A DNA stretch of 64,000 nucleotides from Amycolatopsis balhimycina FH 1894 (GCF_000384295.1 NZ_KB913037.1:10057508-10121507), one strand, 5' to 3'. Shown: positions 48,065-57,247, counted from the first letter of the stretch. A program made the numbers and translations. The notes: generated from the sequence alone by a model not told the origin.

Positions 48065-49960
48065 GTGACCACCCCGATCGAGACGCTGGAATTCCAGTCG
48101 GAAGCGCGTCAGCTGCTCCAGCTGATGATCCATTCGATCTACTCGAACAAGGACACCTTCCTGCGGGAACTCGTGTCCAACGCCTCCGACGCCCTCGACA
48201 AGCTGCGGCTGGAGTCGTACCGCGACAAGGACCTCGACGCGGACACGGCCGACCTGCACATCACGATCGAGACGGATCCGGCCGAGCGGACCCTGACGGT
48301 GCGGGACAACGGCATCGGCATGACCCGCGACGAAGTGATCGCCCTGATCGGCACGATCGCCAAGTCGGGCACCGCCGACTTCCTGACCAAGATCAAGGAG
48401 GCGAAGGACGCCGCGGCGTCGCAGGACCTGATCGGGCAGTTCGGCGTCGGGTTCTACGCGAGCTTCATGGTCGCGGACAAGGTCACGCTCATGACGCGCC
48501 GCGCCGGCACCGCCGAGGGCGTCCGCTGGGAGTCGACCGGCGAAGGCACCTACACGATCCAGCCGGTCGAGGACGCGCCGCAGGGCACCGCGGTGACCCT
48601 GCACCTCAAGCCCGAGGACGCCGAGGACCACCTCTACGACTACACGTCCCCGGCGAAGATCCGGGAGATCGTGAAGCGGTACTCCGACTTCATCACCTGG
48701 CCCATCCGGATGACGGGCGAGGGCGAGGACGCCAAGGCCGAGACCGTCAACTCGATGAAGGCGCTGTGGGCGCGGTCGTCGAGCGAGGTCTCCGAGGACG
48801 AGTACCACGAGTTCTACAAGCACGTCAGCCACGACTGGCAGGACCCCCTGGAGACGATCCGGCTCCAGGCCGAGGGCACGTTCGAGTACCAGGCGCTGCT
48901 GTTCCTGCCCTCGCGCGCGCCGATGGACCTGTTCATGCGGGAGCGCAAGCGCGGCGTGCAGCTCTACGTCAAGCGCGTCTTCATCATGGACGACTGCGAG
49001 TCGCTCGTCCCCGAGTACCTGCGGTTCGTCAAGGGCGTCGTCGACGCGCAGGACCTCTCGCTCAACGTTTCGCGGGAGATCCTGCAGCAGGACCGGCAGA
49101 TCCAGCTGATCCGCCGCCGCCTGGTCAAGAAGGTCCTCTCGACGGTCAAGACGATGATGACCGCCGACGCCGAGAAGTACGCGACGTTCTGGCAGGAGTT
49201 CGGCCGCGCGGTCAAGGAAGGCCTGCTCGACGACTTCGAGAACCGCGAAGCCATTCTCGAGATTTCGTCCTTCGCGTCGACGCACGACGCCGAGAAGCCG
49301 ACGTCGCTGCGTGCGTACGTCGAGCGGATGAAGGACGGCCAGCAGCACATCTACTACATGACCGGCGAATCGCGGTCGGCGATCGAGAACTCGCCGCACA
49401 TGGAGGCGTTCCGGGCCAAGGGCTACGAAGTGCTGGTGCTGACCGACCCGATCGACGAGATGTGGGTCGACGCGGTGCCGGGCTTCGACGGGAAGCAGTT
49501 CCAGTCGATCGCCAAGGGCCAGGTCGACCTCGAGTCGGACGAGGACAAGAAGGCCACCGAGGTCGCCCGCGAGCAGCAGAAGAAGGACTTCGAAAGCCTG
49601 CTCACGTGGATGGCGACGGCCCTGGGCGACACGGTCAAGGAGGTCCGCCTGTCGTCGCGGCTGACGACGTCGCCCGCCTGCATCGTCGGCGACACGCACG
49701 ACCTGACGCCGACGCTGGAGAAGATGTACCGCGCGATGGGGCAGGAGCTGCCGCCGATCAAGCGGATCTTCGAGCTCAACCCGGAGCACGCGCTGGTGAC
49801 GGGCCTGCGCGAGGCGCACGCGTCGCGGCCGGACGACGAGGGCCTGGCCGAAACGGCCGAGCTGCTGTACGGAATGGCGCTCCTGGCGGAGGGTGGCGAG
49901 CTGGCCGACCCGTCGCGGTTCATCAGGCTGCTGGCCGGCCGCCTGGAGAAGACGCTCTGA
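48065..49960 (+). CDS. htpG: Molecular chaperone HtpG (Hsp90)
   Basis: A 631-residue Hsp90 starting with a GTG that follows AAAGGAACGGAA. The ATP-binding N-domain shows [37 protein letters not shown] and [21 protein letters not shown]; the middle domain includes the catalytic Arg region ([25 protein letters not shown]); and the C-domain provides dimerisation ([13 protein letters not shown]). It remodels client proteins under stress with ATP. Length and motifs are standard for actinobacteria. It is a single gene with its own 210-base upstream region; a large palindrome lies after it. Confidence 0.97.
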
Positions 49961-50000
49961 CGCGTGACTGAGCCCGGAACTCGCGTGTCCGGGGCCGTGA

Positions 50001-50050
50001 CTCGCGTGATTGAGGCCGTAACTCGCGAGTTACGGCCTCAATCACGCGAG
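50001..50050. repeat. Perfect 50-bp palindrome
   Basis: Bases 50001-50025 are the exact reverse complement of 50026-50050, with the centre ACTCGCGAGT. Imperfect copies of the half-site (ACTCGCGTG..GGCCGT and GATCACGCGAGTTGCGGGGC) flank it from about 49970 to 50085. It lies between htpG and the convergent GH76 gene, so it could terminate both, but its length suggests an element rather than a simple terminator. Confidence 0.9.
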
Positions 50051-50083
50051 ATCCGGGTCTGATCACGCGAGTTGCGGGGCTGA

Positions 50084-51508
50084 TCACGGCGCCGCGTTCA
50101 TCAGGTCCAGGGCGCTTTGCTGGCGGGCCGCGTCGGGCTGGTCGAACGGGCCTGCCCACAGCAGTCCGTACGCGTCCGCGCTGGTCCGGTCGTTCGCGTA
50201 CGCCGAGTTCGCCTGGCGCTGCAGGTAGCCCGTGTACGGATGATCCGACAGGGCCGCGTTCAGCACCGCGAGGTCCCGGACGTACACGCCCTTGAACGTC
50301 GGACCGTCGAGGCCGCCGCCACCCGCCGTTTCGCCCGGGTCGCGGAGGATGCCACCCGGGTTCAGCGCCGCGTTCGTCGTCGACGCCGAAGCCATCGCGC
50401 GGGCCTTCGTCAGCAGGCCCGCGTCGCCGGTGGCGCGGTACAGCTCGGTCAAAGCCGCCAGCGGCACGCCCTGGTTGTACGTCCAGACCGGCTGGCCGTT
50501 GTTCGCGCACGTCGACATGTCGAGGCCGTCGTTGACCAGGTTCGCGCCGTTGATCACGCCGCTGCCGGAGAACCACGTCCAGCCCGCGCGAGCGCGCGCC
50601 AGGTACGCCGTGTCGCCCGGGATCCGGTTGTGCAGGGCCGCGTTCAGCTGGATGTACAGCGAGTTCGGGATGGCGTTCTTCGTCGCCCGCGAAGTGTTCC
50701 ACCAGACCCCGCCGCCGCAGACGCCGTCCCAGTAGGCGTACATGTGGTCGGCGTCGGCGCGGGCTGTGCTCAGGTACTTGCTGTCGCCGGTCAGGTCGTA
50801 CGCGTCCACCCACGCCAGGCCCCACCACGCGGTGTCGTCCAGGTAGTCGTTGCGGAAGCTGCCGCCCTGCGCCGCGAGGTTCTTCGTGTACGTCGTGTCG
50901 ATCGCGTAGCGGTAGCTGCCCATGCCGCTGACCCGGACGTTGCCGATGATCGCGGTGAGCGCGTTGGCCGAGTTCCACCACCCGGTGGTGTCGAACAGGC
51001 CCGTGCTCAGGTTGTAGCGCTCCATCAGCGCCGTGGCGGCCGCGGTGCGCCGGTCCCAGGCGTTCCACGTCGGGCGGGCCCAGCCGGTGCAGGCGATGGT
51101 CCCGGACCCCGTGGGCTGCCCGCACGCGCGCAGCAGCCCGACGCCCTTGTTCGCCCAGTCGTCGGCGTTGTACATCAGGGTCCGCCAGCCGGTCGCTCCG
51201 GACGGTGTCGCGGTGTCGCCGAGCTTGCTGCCCGACGCCCATGTCCGCCCGGCGTCGAACGACCGGTCCAGCCAGACGTGGTCGCCGGCCGCGCCGCCGG
51301 TGATCGCCGCCCAGCCCATGTCGTCGCCGTCGTCGAAGTGCAGGGAGATCCGGCGTGACCCGGCGGTCGCCGAGGCCCCTTCGCGGTCACCGGGTGACAA
51401 CGCGGGATCCCTGGCGTCACAGTATTTTCCGCAGATCGGGGCGGCGGCGGGCACCGCGGCCGGAGTAGCCGCCATGACCAGGCTCAGCAAGGGAACGAGG
51501 AAGTTCAT
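50084..51508 (-). CDS. Secreted glycoside hydrolase family 76 (alpha-1,6-mannanase-like)
   Basis: A 474-residue exported enzyme with a signal peptide ending around residue 23. The mature part is an (alpha/alpha) barrel: WANKGVGLLRACG, ALMERYNLSTGLFDTTGWWNSANALTAIIGN, and the catalytic DD pair of GH76 in FRNDYLDDTAWWGLAWVDAY near residue 222. GVPLAALTELYRATGDAGLL and the closing ADAYGLLWAGPFDQ are also typical. The enzyme should cut alpha-1,6-linked mannan, for example from yeast walls or the lipomannan backbone. Cys residues may form disulfides. Confidence 0.9.
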   Translation of the reverse strand: MNFLVPLLSLVMAATPAAVPAAAPICGKYCDARDPALSPGDREGASATAGSRRISLHFDDGDDMGWAAITGGAAGDHVWLDRSFDAGRTWASGSKLGDTATPSGATGWRTLMYNADDWANKGVGLLRACGQPTGSGTIACTGWARPTWNAWDRRTAAATALMERYNLSTGLFDTTGWWNSANALTAIIGNVRVSGMGSYRYAIDTTYTKNLAAQGGSFRNDYLDDTAWWGLAWVDAYDLTGDSKYLSTARADADHMYAYWDGVCGGGVWWNTSRATKNAIPNSLYIQLNAALHNRIPGDTAYLARARAGWTWFSGSGVINGANLVNDGLDMSTCANNGQPVWTYNQGVPLAALTELYRATGDAGLLTKARAMASASTTNAALNPGGILRDPGETAGGGGLDGPTFKGVYVRDLAVLNAALSDHPYTGYLQRQANSAYANDRTSADAYGLLWAGPFDQPDAARQQSALDLMNAAP

Positions 51509-51601
51509 CGGCCACCTTCCACTCCGAAGGGCGATGCTTCCATTTTCAGGGATCGGTCACAGTGGTCCAGTCCTTTCCCGGGACAGGTTCCGGACAGGAA
51601 T

Positions 51602-52213
51602 TCACGCCCTTCGCGAGCCCAGCAGGAGCAGGCACAGCACGGCGATCCCGGTGACGAGCCCGGCGACCAGCAGCATCGGGTCCAGGGTGGGTGGGGTCGC
51701 CGCGGCCGCCTGCTGGACCACCGGGGGCGTGGACGCCGGAGCGGCCGGTGGCGTGGTGGCCGGGGGAGTGGTCACCGGCGCCGCGCCGGCCGGGCCCGCG
51801 GCGGGCGTCGTGGTCCGGGCCGGCGCCGGTTTGGCCGCGGCCGGCGTGGTCGGCGCCGGTTTCGGGGCCGCCGTCGTGGGTGCGGGCAGGACCGTCACCG
51901 AGGCCCGCATGTCGGGGTGCACCGAGCAGTAGTACTGGTAGGTCCCGGGCTGCCGGAACGTGTAGCTCCAGCTCTGGCCGGCCGACAGCTGCGGGCTGCG
52001 GAACGCGACCGGCGCGCTGGTCGTGACGACGTCGTGCGGCGCCTGGTCGTGCTGCATCCAGGTGACCGTGTCGCCGACGCGCACGGTCAGCGCGGCCGGG
52101 GAGAAGGCGTAGTCCTGCATCATGACCTGCTGCGTCGCCGCGGTGGCCTGGCCCGCGAACGGCAGGTTCAGGAACACCAGCAGGCCGGCGACGACGAGGG
52201 CGGCGCGCCTCAT
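51602..52213 (-). CDS. Membrane-anchored cupredoxin
   Basis: A 203-residue exported copper protein. After the signal peptide (residues 1-25), TQQVMMQDYAFSPAALTVRVGDTVTWMQHDQAPHDVVTT begins a plastocyanin-like fold. The type 1 copper ligands are His60, Cys96, His99 and Met102 (YYCSVHPDM). A Pro/Ala/Thr linker leads to a C-terminal membrane helix (residues 178-200). It would bind copper for electron transfer or storage outside the membrane. Its ATG overlaps the stop of the YceI-like gene (ATGA), so the two are coupled. Confidence 0.9.
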   Translation of the reverse strand: MRRAALVVAGLLVFLNLPFAGQATAATQQVMMQDYAFSPAALTVRVGDTVTWMQHDQAPHDVVTTSAPVAFRSPQLSAGQSWSYTFRQPGTYQYYCSVHPDMRASVTVLPAPTTAAPKPAPTTPAAAKPAPARTTTPAAGPAGAAPVTTPPATTPPAAPASTPPVVQQAAAATPPTLDPMLLVAGLVTGIAVLCLLLLGSRRA

Positions 52214-52659
52214 CGGACGAACTCGATCGCGATCTCGACGCGCAGCCGCCGCCGGGCGAGCAGCCGCACCAGCCGTCCCGCCCGCCGCGGTTTCCGCCGG
52301 ACCGGGGGGACGACTCCCACCGCCCAGACGACCACACCTTGTTCGTCCCGGTGCCGGACCTCCCCGCACAGCCGGACCTCGCGGCCGGCCACCCGGCCCT
52401 CGGCCAGGAAGGGATCTTCGCCGACTACGTCGGCGGTGAAGGTGAGTTCGCCACCGCGGAACGCCCGGCCGAGGAAGGGGATTCCGGTCCGCAGCGAGCC
52501 GGGATCGAAGGTGACCGTGAGCGTCGAGCCGGGCGTCCAGTGCCCGCCGGTCGCGGTGAGCCGGCCGCGGACCAGGGGCGGCCGCGGGGAAACCTCGATG
52601 ACGCAGCGGTCGCGGCGCAGGGTGTAGCCGATCGCCGGCAGGACGGCGGTGTCGGTCAT
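52210..52659 (-). CDS. YceI-like domain protein
   Basis: A 149-residue protein with no signal peptide. YTLRRDRCVIEVSPRPPLVRGRLTATGGHWTPGSTLTVTFDPGSLRTGIPFLGRAFRGGELTFTADVVG fits the antiparallel barrel pattern of YceI proteins, which bind isoprenoid or amide-like ligands. The C-terminal 40 residues are Arg-rich and end in a hydrophobic strand. It is coupled to the cupredoxin gene by ATGA. YceI genes are often next to cytochrome b561 or redox carriers, which fits this copper/redox locus. Confidence 0.8.
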   Translation of the reverse strand: MTDTAVLPAIGYTLRRDRCVIEVSPRPPLVRGRLTATGGHWTPGSTLTVTFDPGSLRTGIPFLGRAFRGGELTFTADVVGEDPFLAEGRVAGREVRLCGEVRHRDEQGVVVWAVGVVPPVRRKPRRAGRLVRLLARRRLRVEIAIEFVR

Positions 52660-52730
52660 GGGGATGGCCTCCGGGGAAGGGAGCGGGTGGCCCGGCTGGG
52701 AAACCGGGCCACCCGCGGGGATGGCGAACC

Positions 52731-53705
52731 TCAGCAGCTCGCCTGGTTCAGCAGCGGCGTGAGCACGTTTTCGAGCCACACCGTGTGCGTCTTGATGTAC
52801 TGGTCGAGGTTCAGCAGGTCGGTCACCTGCTGGCCCAGCGACTCGTCGAGGTGCGCGCTCTTGATGTGCGCGACGATCGGCGCGAGCGTGTCCGTGAGGA
52901 CCTTGCTGCCCGAACCGTCGAACGCCGGGGCGAGCACGGTTTCCAGCCAGACCGTGTGGGTCTTGATGTACTGGTCCAGGTTGAGGATGTCCTGCACCTG
53001 CTGACCCGGTGAGGTCTCCAGGTGCGCGCTCTTGATGTGGTCGATGATCGGCTGGAGGGCCGCCTTCGGCACGCAGGAGCCGCCGCCGGCCGGGGTGGAC
53101 GGCATCGGCATCGAGTGGGTCGGGGTCGTGGTCGGCGCCGACGTCGGGGCCGAGGTCGGCGGGGTTGTGGTCGGGGCCGCGCCGGTCACGGTGATCGTGG
53201 CCTTCATGTCCGGGTGGATCGAGCAGTAGTAGGAGTAGGTCCCGGCCTTGGTGAAGGTGTGGCTGAACGTCTGCCCGGTCTGCAGGGTCGGCGAGGTGAA
53301 CTTCTCCGGCCCGTCGGTGACCACGACGTTGTGCGGTGCGGTGTCGTGGTTGGTCCACGTCACCGTGTCGCCCACCGAGATGGTCAGGCTCGCCGGGCTG
53401 AATTTGTAGCCCATCGCCTCGACGGACTTCGTCGACGGCGCGGCAGCCGGCGCCGCGGCGCCACCGGCCTGTTCCGCGGCGAGGCCCTGGTAGAGCGGGA
53501 CCGCGAGGGGGCCCTGCTGGGCCAGCGCGGCGAGGTCGACGTTCGCGGCCTGGCTCGGCGCGGCCTGTTCGGTCTGCCCGCCGCGAAGCGTGGAGAGACT
53601 GAACAACGCCGTCGCCAGGGCGAGGATCGCCACGGCGATCGGCCAGTTCCGCCGTCGCCGCTCCACCTCCGGCTGCTCGGGGGCGGCGGGGTTGGGGTTG
53701 TCCAT
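52731..53705 (-). CDS. Cupredoxin with a duplicated C-terminal helical module
   Basis: A 324-residue protein with one N-terminal membrane helix (residues 20-40) and the rest outside. A cupredoxin spans about 93-175: copper ligands His125, Cys161, His164 and Met167 (YYCSIHPDM). A Thr/Pro linker follows. The C-terminus has two copies of a 39-residue module (220-258 and 277-315) with xxHIKSAHLxxSxGQQVxDxLNLDQYIKTHTVWLExVL, separated by 18 residues, flanked by C211 and C324. The repeated His residues could bind a metal or haem. I do not recognise this module. The gene is part of the copper locus. Confidence 0.87.
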   Translation of the reverse strand: MDNPNPAAPEQPEVERRRRNWPIAVAILALATALFSLSTLRGGQTEQAAPSQAANVDLAALAQQGPLAVPLYQGLAAEQAGGAAAPAAAPSTKSVEAMGYKFSPASLTISVGDTVTWTNHDTAPHNVVVTDGPEKFTSPTLQTGQTFSHTFTKAGTYSYYCSIHPDMKATITVTGAAPTTTPPTSAPTSAPTTTPTHSMPMPSTPAGGGSCVPKAALQPIIDHIKSAHLETSPGQQVQDILNLDQYIKTHTVWLETVLAPAFDGSGSKVLTDTLAPIVAHIKSAHLDESLGQQVTDLLNLDQYIKTHTVWLENVLTPLLNQASC

Positions 53706-53729
53706 CGAGAGACTCCTTTCACAGGGCCA

Positions 53730-54644
53730 TCAACGGCCGGGGCTGGCCGTGACGAGGAAGCTCGCCGCGAGGAGGACCACGAGCACGAGCGTGGTCTCGG
53801 CGGCGACGGAATAGACGAACGGGCGGACGGTGCCGGCGTCCCCGCGCAGGACGACGGCGAAGTCGAGACGGCGGCCCACCCAGCTGCGGCTGGCCTGGGC
53901 GATGAGCAGCACGACGGCGAGCACGGCGAGCTTGACCAGCAGGGTCTGCCCGTAGGTCGTGCTGAATACCCGGCCGATGCTGCCGATGGTCTGCCACGCG
54001 AGCACCACGCCCGCGGTGACCACCACGGCGACCGACGTCATCGCCAGCTTCGAATACCGGGGGACGACCGTGGCGAGCTCCTCGGGGTCACGACGGGCCA
54101 GGACGCCGAACAGCAGCACGGCGAGACCGCCGATCCACGCGGAGGCGCCCGCGAGGTGGGCGAGATCCGCGAGCTGGGTCAGCCACGGCCGGGTGCTTTC
54201 CACCGCGTGGCCGGTGAGCCCGGTCGTGCGGAGCAGCCCGAGCAGGACCGCGCCGGCTCCGACGCGCCAGGGCAACGCCGTCGCGGCGACCCGGCCGCGT
54301 TGCAGCAGCCAGGCCAGCACCACCCCGCCGAGCAGCCAGAGCAGCGCCCTGGCGAACCAGATCCGCCCGAACTGGCTGTCCAGCGCCTGGCCGAGGAGGT
54401 CCAGAGCGAGGAGGTCGCCGGGCGGGCGTTGCGCGGCCCACGCCGCTTGCAGGCCCAGGCCGGCGAGCGTGCCGAGCAGGCCGAGGAGCCAGCCGGCCAC
54501 CAGCACCGAACGGGCGCCGCGGTGGCCTGCCCCCGCGGGCCACAGGACGGCCAGGAACAGCAGCCCGCCGGCGAACAGCGTGAGGCCGGCGTAGTCGACG
54601 GTGCGGGCGAGCACGTACCAGGCCTTGACGGGTTCCACGCTCAC
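53730..54644 (-). CDS. CopD-family copper export/resistance membrane protein
   Basis: A 304-residue membrane protein with about eight helices. The GTG at 54644 overlaps the stop of the upstream gene (GTGA), which fixes the start. Motifs typical of CopD: WYVLARTVDYAGLTLFAGGLLF, LTQLADLAHLAGASAWIGGLAVLLFGVL and YSKLAMTSVAVVVTAGVVLAWQTIGSIGRVFSTTYGQTLLVKLAVLAVVLL. CopD helps move copper across the membrane together with CopC-type proteins, which are encoded at 55637 and 39087. It lies between the cupredoxin and the Pro-rich gene in one operon. Confidence 0.9.
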   Translation of the reverse strand: MSVEPVKAWYVLARTVDYAGLTLFAGGLLFLAVLWPAGAGHRGARSVLVAGWLLGLLGTLAGLGLQAAWAAQRPPGDLLALDLLGQALDSQFGRIWFARALLWLLGGVVLAWLLQRGRVAATALPWRVGAGAVLLGLLRTTGLTGHAVESTRPWLTQLADLAHLAGASAWIGGLAVLLFGVLARRDPEELATVVPRYSKLAMTSVAVVVTAGVVLAWQTIGSIGRVFSTTYGQTLLVKLAVLAVVLLIAQASRSWVGRRLDFAVVLRGDAGTVRPFVYSVAAETTLVLVVLLAASFLVTASPGR

Positions 54645-55246
54645 CGTCCACTCGGGACGGTCGTGGCCGGGACGCCGACGGCGCCGGCGGGGACCATCGC
54701 GGGTTCCAGGCCGCCGTCGGTCGCGCGGCAGTAGCCGAGGACGAGCGCGCCGACGCCGTCCGGCCCGGTCACCCCGAGACCGGTGGTGACGGAGCCGAGC
54801 AGGGGCAGCCCGCCGACGGTGTCCAGCACCTGCTGCGGCACACCGGGCCGGCACGGGGGCACGTCGGTGCCCGGTGGCACCGGCGTCGTCGGCGGAGGCG
54901 TGGGTTCCGGCGAGCCGGGCTCCGTGGGCTCCGGGGCCGGGGCCGGCACCACGCCGATGTCGCCCGGCATCGACGGCATGGTCTGGACCGGCTGGTCGCC
55001 GACGGGGACCGCGGGCAGCGGGGCCGGCGGCACGTCCGACGGCGGCAGTCCCGGCGGAAGTGGTTGCGTGCCGGGGGTTGCCGGGGTGGCGGGGTGCCCG
55101 CCGTCCGCGACCACGGGCGGGGTGGCCGCATCGGCGGTGCCACCGGGACGCAGGCCGATGCCGGACGCGTAGCCGACGACGATCACGACCGCGCCGGCCA
55201 GGCTCGCGGCGATGACGTGGTCACGGCGCAGGGCGGGTCCTCGCAC
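54641..55246 (-). CDS. Pro-rich single-pass exported protein of the copper locus
   Basis: A 201-residue protein from a GTG with GGAGG 8 bases upstream, which fixes the start. One membrane helix (HVIAASLAGAVVIVVGYASGIGL) lies near the N-terminus. A long Pro/Ala/Glu linker follows with a Met-containing segment (PVQTMPSMPG), then a short C-terminal domain with two cysteines (CRPGVPQQVL and GYCRATDGG) that may be disulfide-linked. No family is recognised. It is coupled to CopD, so a role in copper handling or anchoring is likely. Confidence 0.75.
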   Translation of the reverse strand: MRGPALRRDHVIAASLAGAVVIVVGYASGIGLRPGGTADAATPPVVADGGHPATPATPGTQPLPPGLPPSDVPPAPLPAVPVGDQPVQTMPSMPGDIGVVPAPAPEPTEPGSPEPTPPPTTPVPPGTDVPPCRPGVPQQVLDTVGGLPLLGSVTTGLGVTGPDGVGALVLGYCRATDGGLEPAMVPAGAVGVPATTVPSGR

Positions 55247-55636
55247 GGTTTCGTCCTCCAAAGAACGGGAATCCACTCCCAGGAAAAGGGATGTGCCGGA
55301 ATCCGGGAGCGGTGGGAAAGAACGGGATGTGGGGAGCAGAAAACCAGCCGTCACGTTTCAGAGGGTGATCTTCACATGAAGGCCAGGTAAACTCGACAGC
55401 CTCGCCGGCAGCTCGCGACGGTGAGAAGTTGCGCCGAACGCCCCGAATGCTGCGCCGTTCGGGTGGCTGGGGTGGCGAACCACTGGAGTAGTCGCCCGGT
55501 TTGCCCGGTTCGCGGGTGGTCGTCCGGTGCGGCGGTGAGAATTGCTTAACACAGCCGTTTCACGGCTTCCGTTGCGAGGCCGGGCGTGCTCGTTACGGTT
55601 CCCCTGTCGCCCGAATTCCCAGAACGCGAGGAAATC
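55247..55636. other. 390-base divergent intergenic region of the copper locus
   Basis: No convincing gene is seen in either strand. The region holds the ribosome site of the Pro-rich gene at its left end, a short symmetric GTGAAGATCAC near 55360, and a small stem (AGCCGT at 55552-55557 with ACGGCT at 55561-55566) before the CopC gene. It should contain both divergent promoters and any copper-responsive operator. A CsoR or CueR-type box could not be identified by eye. Confidence 0.5.
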
Positions 55637-56188
55637 ATGACTTCCCGCTTGCCTTTCCGCGTCCGGATCGCCGCCGCGCTGGCGGCCGCCGGCTGCGCGG
55701 TCCTGCTCGGCGCGCCCGCGGCGGACGCGCACAGCGTCCTGGTGTCCAGCACTCCGGCCAAGGACGCGGCCGTCGCCACTTCCCCGGCCGAAGCCGCGCT
55801 CGTGTTCAACGAGCCCGTCGAGAACCAGTTCACCGAACTCGCCGTTCTCGGGCCCGACGGCACTTCGCACTGGGAGGCCGGCCCGGCGTCCGTTGTGGAC
55901 GCCCGGGTGTCCGCGCCGCTGCGCCCGCTCGGCCCGGCGGGGGTCTACACCATCCGGTACCGGGTCACCTCCGCCGACGGGCACCCGGTTTCCGGCTCGG
56001 TCCCGTTCCGGCTCACCGTCGCGGGCCCGGAGCAGGCGGTACCGGCGGCCGCGGTGCCGGCCGCCGCGGGGGCGGCGAGTCCGGGCGGCGACGGCTCGAT
56101 GCCACTGTGGCCGTGGATCACCGGGGGTGCCGTGCTGCTCGGGACGGGGTTCGCGGTGGCCAGGCGGCTCTCGCGCGCGAACGCTTGA
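55637..56188 (+). CDS. CopC-domain membrane-anchored copper-binding protein (second)
   Basis: A 183-residue exported protein starting with an ATG at 55637 after GCGAGGAAA. The signal peptide ends ADAH, placing His at the mature N-terminus as a copper ligand. The CopC domain (HSVLVSSTPAKDAAVATSPAEAALVFNEPVE, DGHPVSGSVPFRLTVA) includes the conserved His near the end. A linker and a C-terminal membrane helix follow (WPWITGGAVLLGTGFAVARRL). It is divergent from the CopD operon and is probably expressed together with it. Confidence 0.9.
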   Translation: MTSRLPFRVRIAAALAAAGCAVLLGAPAADAHSVLVSSTPAKDAAVATSPAEAALVFNEPVENQFTELAVLGPDGTSHWEAGPASVVDARVSAPLRPLGPAGVYTIRYRVTSADGHPVSGSVPFRLTVAGPEQAVPAAAVPAAAGAASPGGDGSMPLWPWITGGAVLLGTGFAVARRLSRANA

Positions 56189-56194
56189 GCGGGG

Positions 56195-56220
56195 GTGTGC
56201 GGCGGTCGCCGTCCGGGTAA
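56195..56220 (+). promoter_or_regulatory. Candidate sigma-B/F-type promoter (GTGT-N16-GGGTAA)
   Basis: GTGT (56195-56198), 16 bases, GGGTAA (56215-56220) lie just before the DUF6221-like gene, whose ATG at 56230 is 9 bases after the -10, so the transcript would have almost no leader. Confidence 0.45.
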
Positions 56221-56229
56221 CCCTGGCGT

Positions 56230-56568
56230 ATGACGAACCTCGACGACACCACGACCGCGAAGCTCGACGAATTCGTGCTCGCCCGGCTCGCGGAGGACGA
56301 AGAGCGTCTCCGGGCGGGCAGCCTGCCGCTGATCGACGAGGCCGAGCGGCGCGGGCGGCTCCGGATCATGTACGCCGACGACGGTGACGGGTTGCTGCTC
56401 GCCGGCGGGCCGGTCGAAGCGATGGAAGACCGGCACCCGGTGCCCTTCGCCGAGAAGGCCGAGTTCCTGCGCCGCGAGATCCGCGACGCCCACGACGACG
56501 CCTCGGTCAAGCTGATCGCGTCCGTGTACGAGGCCCACCCCGACTGGCGCGACGAATGGCGTCCCTGA
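56230..56568 (+). CDS. DUF6221-like small protein
   Basis: A 112-residue cytosolic protein. LDEFVLARLAEDEERLRAG near the start and the ending KLIASVYEAHPDWRDEWRP match the actinomycete DUF6221 pattern (xHPDYreeWrP). Rich in Glu, Asp and Arg, no cysteine. Its function is not known; members often lie in phage- or stress-related regions. It is followed 13 bases later by the phosphoribosyltransferase gene, so the two may be co-transcribed from the promoter just upstream. Confidence 0.75.
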   Translation: MTNLDDTTTAKLDEFVLARLAEDEERLRAGSLPLIDEAERRGRLRIMYADDGDGLLLAGGPVEAMEDRHPVPFAEKAEFLRREIRDAHDDASVKLIASVYEAHPDWRDEWRP

Positions 56569-56581
56569 GCGGTTCCCGCCG

Positions 56582-57247
56582 GTGTTCCGAGCCGCACGGG
56601 CGAAGCCGCCACTGATGTCCGGGGTCTTCGCCGATCGCGAAGACGGCGGACGGCGGCTCGCCGCGGAACTGCGGCGCCGCGACTGGACCGACCCGCTCGT
56701 GCTCGGGCTCGCCCGCGGCGGCGTCCCGGTGGCCGCCGTGGTCGCCCGCCGGCTTGGCGCCGAACTGGACGTCGCGGTGGCTCGCAAGATCGGCGCGCCG
56801 CGGCGGCGCGAGTACGGCGTCGGGGCGGTGACCGCCGACGGCCCGGCGATCTACGACGAAGCCATCCTGCGCACGCTGAAGCTGACGGCGGCCCGGATGG
56901 CGCGGGCGGAGAGCCGGGAGCGGGCGGAGGCGCGCCGCCGGCTCGAGCGCTACCGCGCCGGCCGGGCGCCGATCCGCCTGACCGGCCGTGACATCCTTCT
57001 CGTCGACGACGGGCTGGCCACCGGCGTCACCGCGACCGCGGCGCTGCGGGACATCCGGGCGGCCCACCCGCGGACGCTCGTATTCGCCACGCCGGTCGCC
57101 GCCCCGGGCGTGGCCGCGCGGTTGCGGGAGGAGGCCGATGACGTCGTCTGCGTCGCCGAACCGCCGGAATTTCGCGCGGTCGGCCAGTGGTACGCCGACT
57201 TCCGCCAGACCGGCGACGACGACGTGCTGCGGCTGCTCGGCCGGTGA
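56582..57247 (+). CDS. Phosphoribosyltransferase-domain protein
   Basis: A 221-residue protein. The PRPP-binding loop is DILLVDDGLATGVTATAAL near residue 140, and the preceding hood region (LVLGLARGGVPVAAVVARRLGAELDVAVARKIGAP) is typical of stand-alone PRT proteins of actinobacteria, often found beside dienelactone hydrolase or stress genes. The base acceptor is not known and some members may be regulatory. The GTG at 56582 is used; an ATG at 56615 is a second option. The stop overlaps a GTG of the next frame, though I prefer a later start for that gene. Confidence 0.87.
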   Translation: MFRAARAKPPLMSGVFADREDGGRRLAAELRRRDWTDPLVLGLARGGVPVAAVVARRLGAELDVAVARKIGAPRRREYGVGAVTADGPAIYDEAILRTLKLTAARMARAESRERAEARRRLERYRAGRAPIRLTGRDILLVDDGLATGVTATAALRDIRAAHPRTLVFATPVAAPGVAARLREEADDVVCVAEPPEFRAVGQWYADFRQTGDDDVLRLLGR

